Part shown: positions 35,768-44,500 of the stretch, one piece after another
How the letters are laid out: each line of letters starts with the position of its first letter
Position numbering within the stretch: the stretch's first letter is position 1
Assembly: GCF_900177345.1 (NCBI RefSeq)
Contig: NZ_FWZT01000012.1
Coordinates: 149,922 to 213,921 of the forward strand
Direction: 5' to 3'
Origin: Pseudobacteriovorax antillogorgiicola
GTDB taxonomy: Bacteria; Bdellovibrionota_B; Oligoflexia; Oligoflexales; Oligoflexaceae
Length of the DNA stretch: 64,000 nucleotides
The notes under the pieces: generated by a model
Databases searched by the model: none
What the model was told of the DNA's origin: nothing
The model's input: only the letters and a program-made list of their open reading frames with translations
Program-made: the position numbers and the translations under genes

Positions 35768-36082
35768 CTATTGTTCCGGTCCATACTTAGATGTGCACCT
35801 ATCACACCTAGGAATTCTTTGCTGTGTTCTTGGTCGAATTACCTTCGTAAACTCAATATTCTTTGGATTTCCAAGCGCTTCTGAAGCTAGATCTTCCGCG
35901 CATTTGCCAGCATTACATCGACCACTAACTTTAGCCCCTACTGCGACCCTGCCTGTAGCTGGATCATGGGCACCCACTACAGTCGTATATTTAGATTGCT
36001 GGGTTTTTGACAGTTTAGAAATCTCATCAAGTTTTGCATCTCGAAGTGCTTCAGCTCTATTGAGTCCGCTATTTGCGCCAAC
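35768..36082 (-). CDS. Displaced toxin C-terminus 4: deaminase domain, no start codon
   Basis: Begins at the junction as VGANSGLNRAEALRDAKLDE and continues through VVGAHDPATGRVAVGAKVSG to GKCAEDLASEALGNPKNIEF and RPRTQQRIPRCDRCTSKYG. C-A-E and C-D-R-C are the deaminase zinc and catalytic residues. About 105 aa, ending 3 bp before its HEAT-like immunity gene. Only an internal ATG (35977) could start translation. Closely related to the tip at 34879 (shared ALGNPKxIxFTxxxRPRT). Confidence 0.75.
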   Translation of the reverse strand, partial: VGANSGLNRAEALRDAKLDEISKLSKTQQSKYTTVVGAHDPATGRVAVGAKVSGRCNAGKCAEDLASEALGNPKNIEFTKVIRPRTQQRIPRCDRCTSKYGPEQ

Positions 36083-36088
36083 TTAGCA

Positions 36089-36484
36089 TCAATAGTTGAC
36101 TATTGATTGAATAAAGTGCTCAACCTGTTCTTCCTGAATTTCAAAAGGTGAAAAAAGATCTCGTACGAACTGTATTTTTTCACCTTTATTCAAAGACTTA
36201 AACTGGCGATCTTTCTGAGCATACTTTTCCGCGATTGCCCACTCTCTTCTTTTAGGTGAAATCATAAGCCAATTGATCCATCTTTCTCGTGCAGATTCAC
36301 CTTTCATTTGGGTATCGTACTCTACTAGTGCTTCTACAACTCGCTTTGTTATTTTCGACGCTAGTGGGCTTGCACTTATGTCCAAATCATTAGGATCTTC
36401 ATTGAACTTAGCTTCCATAAGCATTCGATGAAGTGACAAAAGCTCGTAGTAATTTTCTATTTCGAACAAGGGTTTAGAAGTCAT
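36089..36484 (-). CDS. Immunity protein for HYD1-type cassette
   Basis: About 131 aa from the ATG at 36484, which overlaps the toxin tip's stop by 11 bp, implying translational coupling. The frame is open to 36508 but those codons lie inside the toxin. It is helical and charge-rich (EIENYYELLSLHRMLMEAKF, then ARERWINWLMISPKRREWA), cytosolic, with no name recognised. Its place directly after a toxin tip and before a junction is the basis for the immunity call. Confidence 0.65.
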   Translation of the reverse strand: MTSKPLFEIENYYELLSLHRMLMEAKFNEDPNDLDISASPLASKITKRVVEALVEYDTQMKGESARERWINWLMISPKRREWAIAEKYAQKDRQFKSLNKGEKIQFVRDLFSPFEIQEEQVEHFIQSIVNY

Positions 36485-36783
36485 TTTCAAAAATCTCCAT
36501 TTTACCATGCCTACCGTTTCTTAAAGCTCCTTGATGGATTAGCTCATTTGGTTGGGTACCTGGGATTAAGTTGATATCGTCTTTAAGATCAAACTCGATT
36601 CGATGAGTACCTTTCGTACCCCCACGCCCCATAAAAAGCTCGAAGTTTGCATCTTTTGCAGGGATTTGATCAGTTGTTACAAAAACTCTACCTTTTGAGT
36701 CAGATTTGATAACACCTGATTTGGCGATAGCATCTGCACTTTTCTTGTCTGTATAGTGGAATACTTTGTTATTTGCGCCATCT
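36474..36783 (-). CDS. Displaced toxin C-terminus 3: HYD1-type ADP-ribosyltransferase-like, no start codon
   Basis: Translation from the junction gives DGANNKVFHYTDKKSADAIA, then SGVIKSDSKGRVFVTTDQIP, NFELFMGRGG, IEFDL and a final stop. H-Y-T-D...I-x-x-SGVI...GRVFVTT is the pattern of the HYD1 (ART-like) toxin domain of polymorphic toxins, which resembles ADP-ribosyltransferases. About 102 aa. No start codon exists at the 5' end, and no plausible internal start gives the whole domain. Confidence 0.7.
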
Positions 36784-36785
36784 TT

Positions 36786-37196
36786 TTAGTCGCAAACGCG
36801 ATAAAGCTCGTCAGTCCAGCAATCTTGGTCCCTTTTTATGTATCCAGCCACTTTTAACTGGGTTAACAGTAAACTTATTTCTTCTTGGTTATTTAGTTCA
36901 GAAAACTCTTCATAGTTTCGCGCGAAGCAGATAAGCCTCCAGGCGTCAAAGTAGCCAAAGGCCCCTTCGTTTCCAAACTCAATGTCCGCGTCAAAATCGC
37001 CTTCCTCAAGACTAACTCCCATACCATGGAAGGCGTACTCGAAGTTCCCAATTTTTCCAGTTTGAGGGAGCTTTTTTTGCCGCCAGTCTAGCAGTGGGTT
37101 TGTCGAGTCTGTTTTCATTTTGAACAACGCTTGAATCATAGCCATAAATTCGAGGTAGCGCGATATAAGCAATTTTAGTTTATCTATTTTACACAT
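36786..37196 (-). CDS. Immunity protein for ParB-like cassette (DUF6896-like)
   Basis: 136 aa, ATG one base after the stop of the ParB-like tip. The central GDFDADIEFGNEGAFGYFDAW followed by RLICFA fits the DUF6896 type of small proteins found beside toxin tips (my recognition, moderate). Cytosolic. The likely start may be an internal Met, as the first 25 residues are less conserved-looking. Confidence 0.6.
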   Translation of the reverse strand: MCKIDKLKLLISRYLEFMAMIQALFKMKTDSTNPLLDWRQKKLPQTGKIGNFEYAFHGMGVSLEEGDFDADIEFGNEGAFGYFDAWRLICFARNYEEFSELNNQEEISLLLTQLKVAGYIKRDQDCWTDELYRVCD

Positions 37197-37197
37197 A

Positions 37198-37524
37198 CTA
37201 TAACCTCAGCCTATTTGGTCCAGCCTCCGACGCGGCTTGAATCACATCGTCGATTGATTTGTATCCGAAACTTGATAAACCAGATTCAGGAACCTTGTTG
37301 TAAGGAACGTTGACACCAGCTCTTCGTGCTGCTGCAGCCCTATGGTGTCCATCAAGAATGTACTTAGCCCCTTTATGTTCGATAACGCTTATTGGACTGC
37401 CTTGCCATCCGTTGGCTTTCATCGACTGAATTAGGTTTTTGACATTCTTGCTAGACTTATTCCCACTAATCGAGTGTGTTTTAATTAAATCAGCTGGCTT
37501 CGATACAAGGTTCTTTGCGCCTTC
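37198..37524 (-). CDS. Displaced toxin C-terminus 2: ParB/Srx-like nuclease domain, no start codon
   Basis: From the junction: EGAKNLVSKPADLIKTHSIS, then NVKNLIQSMKANGWQGSPIS, and KYILDGHHRAAAARRAGVNV, the G-H-H/D-R motif of ParB/sulfiredoxin-like domains, which occur as toxin tips in Rhs-type proteins. About 108 aa. Only an internal ATG at 37422 exists; the complete domain has no start. Its stop lies one base before the immunity ATG. Confidence 0.75.
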   Translation of the reverse strand, partial: EGAKNLVSKPADLIKTHSISGNKSSKNVKNLIQSMKANGWQGSPISVIEHKGAKYILDGHHRAAAARRAGVNVPYNKVPESGLSSFGYKSIDDVIQAASEAGPNRLRL

Positions 37525-37823
37525 TAACCGCTATGTTTCCCAAACTTTTCGCCCACTAGCCTACTAGCATGATACAGAATAGCCCATCCGATTCCTGGAA
37601 CACACCCCCAATCGACAAGCAGTGGCACCCACCACAAGCTAGCAACGGTATCCACGGGTGCAACTATTGCTGCGATTGATATGCATCCGCCACCTAGCAA
37701 TGGGATCCAGGATCCAACCTTGTACCCCCTAATCATTTGAACAACACAGAAACTATTTAAAGCGACTACATAACCACCAAGTAGCGATAGAAAAATCGTC
37801 AAGATCCAGTAAACCACCTCCAT
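37524..37823 (-). CDS. Membrane immunity protein for cassette 1
   Basis: 99 aa with three or four hydrophobic segments (about 4-28, 38-58, 60-80) and a VPLLVDWGCVPG motif. The ATG overlaps the toxin tip's TAA by one base, so the two are coupled. An integral membrane immunity protein implies that its cognate toxin acts at, or crosses, the inner membrane. Confidence 0.65.
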   Translation of the reverse strand: MEVVYWILTIFLSLLGGYVVALNSFCVVQMIRGYKVGSWIPLLGGGCISIAAIVAPVDTVASLWWVPLLVDWGCVPGIGWAILYHASRLVGEKFGKHSG

Positions 37824-38122
37824 TAATTCCCTCCAGACTGAGGATAGTAACGGCGCTGGCCAAAAATCCCCTTGATTCTACCATCTGGGCCCCATCCCTT
37901 TGGCCACTGTACAGAGGATTTAGGCACCAAAAACGTCTCTGCTTTTCTATAAGGCGTGAACTGATTGCCAGTTTTGAGGAGCTTACCTGATGGATCCCAC
38001 TTGAAGGATCGAAGATAGTTGAAGGGTGTTTTACCTCCTTTGACTACCCAATCGCCTGATTCAAGACCTGGCCTTCCCCACCTAGTAACTTTGATTAACT
38101 GACTTGAGTTCTTTGCGCCAAC
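37823..38122 (-). CDS. Displaced toxin C-terminus 1: unknown type, no start codon
   Basis: 99 codons translated from the junction as VGAKNSSQLIKVTRWGRPGL, then SGDWVVKGGKTPFNYLRSFK, VPKSSVQWPKGWGPDG and IKGIFGQRRYYP. The GDWV...NY...VP..S..WP.G...KG.FGQR.Y.P pattern resembles tips I associate with RHS proteins, but I cannot name an activity. No ATG near the 5' end. It directly follows the immunity gene of the full-length toxin, so it is the most recently displaced cassette if the newest tips insert next to the core. Confidence 0.65.
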   Translation of the reverse strand, partial: VGAKNSSQLIKVTRWGRPGLESGDWVVKGGKTPFNYLRSFKWDPSGKLLKTGNQFTPYRKAETFLVPKSSVQWPKGWGPDGRIKGIFGQRRYYPQSGGN

Positions 38123-38128
38123 TAATCC

Positions 38129-38515
38129 TTAATCGTCCGAATAAGGAGCTAAGGCTTTCATAGCAAAAGACTTCAATCCTTGAGAGTCATAGTCTTCGAA
38201 TTGTCCAACTTCAGGCTCGAAATAATACAGGTCGTTTAAAATAGCTTCTGCACAAGTTTTACGGGCCAGATTTTCACCATCATTAGCTATGCTTACGATT
38301 ATCTCTAGTGCGGCAAGGATCGCTGGATAATAGGTGCCTCGATGATTATTCCCTATTGCATTAATAACTTTATCACCTACTTCATTTGCATGTTCTGGTC
38401 TCGTAAGCATAATTAAAGATTTAAGTGCTTCAGGTACTTTATCTGATTGATAGCACTTTGGTCCTGAAAACTTTGACCAATCTGTTTTTTCTACTTGTTC
38501 CACTAAACGGCTCAT
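38129..38515 (-). CDS. HEAT-like immunity protein for the full-length locus 2 toxin
   Basis: About 128 aa from the ATG at 38515, which has AGGA just upstream; the frame opens at 38569 inside the toxin gene. It is helical, begins MSRLVEQVEKTDWSKF and is paralogous to the immunity protein at 35211 (IEKIDWSNL). It lies 25 bp after the toxin's stop and is expected to protect the producer and its siblings from the deaminase. Confidence 0.75.
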   Translation of the reverse strand: MSRLVEQVEKTDWSKFSGPKCYQSDKVPEALKSLIMLTRPEHANEVGDKVINAIGNNHRGTYYPAILAALEIIVSIANDGENLARKTCAEAILNDLYYFEPEVGQFEDYDSQGLKSFAMKALAPYSDD

Positions 38516-38540
38516 TTTCCTGATACTCCTCCCATGATTA

Positions 38541-41500
38541 TTAGTTACTCCAAGCACCACCAGAGTCAAACTTTACGTCTTTTGGAAATTGGCCTCTGCT
38601 ATATTTTGATTGGCAATTGACACATACGGGAATCTCTCTCAATTCTAACTCCCTTGTTGTCTTGTTTCTCCGCCAACCGACTGCTTTCGTCATATTTGCA
38701 TCGGAACCAAGTTGCCGGGCAATACTATCTTCTGCACAACCAGTCGGATTACTGGAGCAACCAGAAACTACTTTTCCGTCTTTGTAGCCACCTGAATATG
38801 TCGCATGCTTGCGCTTAAGTTGATGAGCAGTAGCATCGCGGGCTTGTTCTGCAGCCTTTGCGCCAGCTATAGCATCTAGGGTACCTGTAGATTGGCTATT
38901 TCGACCAACTCTCCTTAATAGGTCCTTCCCTGCTCTGACTGTTGCTTGACCAGCGTCGACGACCTCATCGCTGTACCTCATGACATTTATAAATGTTGAA
39001 GCACCCCCTGGCAAGCCTGGTACTAAGGTTGAAACTCCATCGTAAAGCATCCCGGCAGCATCAACTGTTGCCCAGCCATAGTTACCAATGGCCAAGTTTC
39101 GACTCAGGGACACAGCGCCTAAACCAAAATTGTACCCGTCCCAGGGAGTTTCCGCCACTAGTCCTGTGCTATCCTTAAAGCTCATAGGGTTATTCTTACC
39201 ATAAGAGTAAAGATTGCATTCTATAGGGCTCTTTAAACATTGCTCCGGGTTCTCTAAAAACAAAGGATCAGGAGAGATAAAGCGTCCAATTGACTGATCG
39301 TAATACCTTTCGCCAGCATAGTATATGTTTGACTCTTCGTCTTTATAATGACCCGTGAATCGATATGATGTTTTCCTAGGCTTAGCTTCGAAAGCTAAAG
39401 AATCAAGGAATGTCTTCCACCTACCCGAAGGCTCTAGCTCCGTTCCATAGGGGCTATAGACAATTTGTTCGCGCATCTCACCAAGATCTGAAAGGACGAT
39501 ATTTGATCCTTGCAAATGATCTCTAAGAGACCAGAACGTTTTGCTTCCCGAAGGCCTATGCTCAACTTTAACGACCCTATCTTTTTCGAAAAACACACTG
39601 GAATAGCCTACAATTTCATCTTCTCTATGTTCTTCATGGTAATTTTCAGATGGGAAATAAGTTTCTGTTCTTTGCCCTAAGTTATCGGTGGTTGATTTCC
39701 AAACCCTTCGTCCCGTGTGATCATAGGCGAATTCTGAGTCTCCACCACCAGCAGTAGTAATTCTAGTCAGTTTATTATCATAACCCCAAGTCGCAGCAGA
39801 AATAGATGGCGACTTCTGCAATCGTCCAAACTCATCAAATAGATAGGGTTTGTCCAAGGTTCCACTAGGCTGATAAGGAGCTTTCCCGCTGAGCATAGGA
39901 TTTCTTGAGAATAGTGGGTTCGACTTAAAATTACCCACCTCATCATAGACAAACGTCTCCACAATATCGCTATGAGATGCCTGCCATGTAACTAACTGAC
40001 CGGCATCATCATAAGTGTATCGGGCTCCCGAGTTTTGATGTAATGAATTCTTAACCTCATCAACGACTCCCACAATATGACTCAAGCCGTCAAGCTGGTA
40101 GCTCAGTTTTTGGAGAATCCCGCCCTTATCTGTTGCTGACGTAATGTTAGTCAAAGAAAGAGTTTCGGGGTCATACTGATAGTCAATGGTTAAGCCTATA
40201 GTGTCTTGCCTAACAGAATCCAATTGACCCTTTTCATTGTAAAAGATCTCATCGGCATATCCTGGGATGCCCCTAAGATACTGATCGTCTTGATAATCAT
40301 ATTCTCTTACAAAACCAATTGAGTCGACTATTTTGATTGGCCTATCAAGCATATCGTAGGTGTGCGACTCTACAAAAGTCCGCTCACTAATTTCATTGAT
40401 ATCACAGCGGAGGTTTCCAGATTGATCCCAAGCATAGAACCTCTTAATGGGAACTTGATAGCCAAATACCTCGACTTCCGAAAGTTTACCAATAGGGTAC
40501 TGCGCAACTCCATGAAGGCATTCCTTCACGTTATCACTTACCTCAATTTTTCGATCGTATTGATAAGAGAATGCCAGCTTCTCATTGACAAACCTCTGCT
40601 TGACTCTATTAAGTTTATCGAAAGTAAAACGATTATGTTCCAGCACTTGGCTGCCCTGGTGGTTAGTAATAAGCTTTTGCTCAATTCGACCAAGATCATC
40701 GTATATATAATTAAGGATACCAACGGAAGGGGACACGATTTTCGCTTTCTCACTTAACCCATTCCAATCAATACTGATCTCATTATTTAATGGGTCCTTA
40801 ACCGATATCAACCGTCCTAAGCCATCATAATCGTAGCTATAGGTATTCTTGTTACCGTTTGTAAAGGCTAAAACCTTTTGGGAAGGGCCTGACAAAACAT
40901 ACTCAAATTTCTCTTGCCATACCCCGTCAAAGCTAAAATATCCGGTTTTAAACTCTTTTTGATAACCTTCCCACTTGTATTCGTGAGTTTTACCATTAGG
41001 GTATACCTTCTTCAGCAGTCGTCCCAGGTGGTCGTAACTAAGAGAGATCATCTTCTCATTGGCAGGAAGGTCGAGATACCCTAGCTTGAATAGTTCACCT
41101 ATATTTTCCTTTAAAAAAAACGGAAAAAACTGTGATTTTATCTTTCCCTTCGCATCTGGGATCAGAAACTCGTTTACCCTTGCCCCTTTAACTAGGGTTC
41201 CATCAGACTTAGCTTCAGCCTGAGCAAGCTTGGCTCTTACAATACCATATTGATCTGAGAAGTTCAGATACTGGAAGGTACCACTGTTTGAGGGCAAACT
41301 ATGGCTCATTAAAACACGATCCCAGGACTGAAAATCTCCCCATTTGTATCTAAATTCGACCTTAAGTCCTGACAGGGCATTGAATTTCGATACGACCCGA
41401 CCCAAGGAGTCATACTCAAAGTAGGTAGCAACTTTGTTGGCGTTGGTAAGCTTAAGGAGACGACCATTTCCTTCGCAGCTGAGACCAAAGAGCGTCATCT

Positions 41501-44500
41501 CCTCGGCTACCTGATCACAGTCATAAATCGCTTCTTGCGATTGCTTTAAGGGGTTGACAACCGTTTTTAGAAAAGTGCCATCCAACCAAGTATAAGTGTA
41601 TTTGTTTGAACCGTGTGACTCTGTTAGAGGATTGCCATACTCATCGTAGGTGAAGCTTGTAGTCTTATAGGAAGCATCCCGAATCCATTGCTTTTCATTA
41701 TCGAGTAAGCCGTTGGGGAAGTATTCATATTTCTTCTCCAAGACCTTTCTATCATCTAGGTAGCTTGCATCGTTCTCGATGAGAAGGTAGTTATGATCGT
41801 CATAGAAACTATCATCGTACTCTATTATCTGCTCAAGAGAGCGAGCATCTTGGGGCTTGCTATGTGTATCGAGAAATACTCTCTTGTATGAAGTTCTAGC
41901 ACCATACTGGTCGCAGTCCAGAGTTTCTTGAATCCCTCCAAAAACAACTTGATCTCCCTTTAAGTAATCATCCCCTCTAAAGTGTCTAGTAACCTTCTTT
42001 TTAAGGCAAACGACGTGGCTTTGTTGATAGGACTTGAGGTTGAACTCGAAATCCGTCTGAACAGAGTCACCTGGTTTACCCGATACCAAAGATTGCTCAC
42101 GGCTATGTTGAATTAGACTCACTTCGGGCAGAGTATGTATCTCTAGCTTTTTTGTAATCAGTTCTTTGAGGTAGGTATTCTCTTCTAAAGCCAGCTCAAC
42201 AGTGCTCTTGGGTTGCCCAGAGAAAGCATAGCCGCCATCATTAGCACTGCCATCATAGTATGTTTTTTTAACTAAGTTGCTATCTTCAAGAGATCTTCCA
42301 ATCGTCACAACGTCGACATTTTTAAACCCGATAAACTCTCGCCTAGAATAATCATAATGGCCGTCGTGATAGTAAAACTCAGACACCTTAGTCTTCGTAT
42401 GAGGGACCTGAGTGACGACCCTCTTAACCAGACTGATGGCTCTAGGCAGCGCCCTAGTATTAGAATACTTCTGCTTAACGTCACGAAGGTACTCAGCAGT
42501 GGAGCTAGTATAGGCGATACTTGTTCGAAGACCATTATCGTGACTTACTCGCGTCAAAAGACCAGACTTTACTAGCTCCTTTCCTGAACTCTTTCGATTA
42601 AAATCGATCATATAGATTCTATCAGAGTATGAAAATAAGATCTCTTCCATACCATCGCCATCTATATCCAAAACCCTTGAAAACTCGGGCTCAGTTGGCA
42701 AAAGATTGGGCCTCGGAGCATCCTCTTTTTGAACCAAGATCAAATCAAACACGGATCTCATCCTGCCATTGCTACGGTTAAGAAGTATACGTAGCTCACC
42801 CCGGTTTCTGCTATTTACATTCACCAGGTCTTTAAGTCCATCGCCATTGGCATCGACAAACCAGCTATCTGATAGTTCTCTTAGAGAAATGTTTCTATCG
42901 AATGTAGTAAGATTTCCTCCCCCATATTCTGCTGGTTTTGTTCCAGCCAAAGCAGCAAATAGCGGCTTATCAGTTGCTTGAAAGAGGTTCCCTTGATTAA
43001 AATAGGTACGAAATCCCGACCTTTCTAAGAAGACTAGATCAACTAGACCATCAGCATTCATATCACGAAGCCTAAAATACTCCGATTCATCATCAAAGGT
43101 ATTCGGACCTAGCTTTTCTGTTTGATGCGAAGGTATCTCTCTCTGAAACTCGCGAAACTCTTTCCCTTCATGATTAACTAGAACCTTAAAACTGTATCTT
43201 CGCCCAATCTTAACTATAGTGATAATGTCGGACAGCCCATCACCATCAATATCCACAAAGCGAGAATACTTCCCTTTAAAGTCAGAGGGACGCCAGCTTT
43301 TGGGTAACACCATTTTATTGCTAGTAGAAAAGAACTCTGAAGTCTTGCTTTTTTGTCCGCCGTACCAGGTAAGATAGTAATTCGAATCGGAGTCTTTTCT
43401 GAGGCTTATCTCAATGATATCAGAAACTCTATCGCCATCCATATCATTTAGGCGAAAAAACCAAGTATCTAACCTTCCAGTGGTGAGTATGTTAGACTTT
43501 TCTTCTAATAGCTCCTCTCTCTCCTGACTCCCATCCACCCCGTGACGCCCGCTGTTGATACTATAAAGTAGTTTTCTTCCAGACCTTAAAATATCTGGGA
43601 GGCTATCTTGATTGAGGTCGATAAGAATATTATCGCGATCGAATGCCGAGTTGAATCCATTTACCGGAAAAATAAGCTGTCTCTCACTCTCATCGCCATA
43701 ACTCATCCAGCTACTGTAGGTAAAGTGCTTCTCTGGATGGCGCTCTTCAACTCGTATGTAGTCCTCTTCGGAGGCAAACTCATAGATATCTTTAAGGCGG
43801 ACAGAAGTGTTGATATCCTTGTCTTCCACTCTATGGGCGCGAAGCAAAGACTCTCCCACAGTTGAACCGGTTGCTTTACAATCTGGAGCAACAAGAGTCC
43901 CTTGAAGATGAGGGCCGTCATAGTTAAAACAATACTTTTTCCAAATCTGCTCATCGTAATAGATGCTTACGCTACTAGCTAGAGCCGCTTTATAGGTTGG
44001 AAAACCTTGGGAGTATGCGATGAGCGTATCGGGACGAGCGTCCGTGAAGTAGTTAAATTGGACTTTTGACTTACCGTATAGGATCTGATCAACTACCAAT
44101 TGACCATGAATCTTCTTATAACGGTATTCTATAGTATTTCCCTGCTTATCTAGGTAGAAACGAGGCAGCCAAGACGATACTTTATTGCTAACTATATCTT
44201 CATGACATGGTTTCATTCGATCTTCAATATCTTGAACTATCGCACAGGGATCTGTAGGGTAATACACCTTGACCCCATCAGCTTTCTTGACAAGCCATCC
44301 CTTCTCAAAGCTCCGACTATTAATACTAAAGCCGCGGCTGTGGTATTCTACTGAGATGAATTCAGAGCTTCTTTCAAGCCTAAATGTACTAATACCTTCA
44401 TCTTCACTCTCAAAGACTAAACTTTCACCCAGTTTGAAGGGGATCTTCGCATCTTTTACATGTTTAAAGTCATAGTCCGGAATACCTAGCCCAGTATCCC

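Larger units (their letters stand above)
34413..38864 (-). repeat. Seven copies of the GGCGCAAA cassette junction
   Basis: GGCGCAAA (minus strand) occurs at 38857-38864 inside the full-length toxin gene and at 38112-38119, 37514-37521, 36773-36780, 36072-36079, 35201-35208 and 34413-34420, each time at the start of a displaced tip and within a few bases of the previous gene's stop. Two copies (38112 and 35201) share 16 bases, GATTAGTTGGCGCAAA. The frame is always G-A-K/N. Confidence 0.9.
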
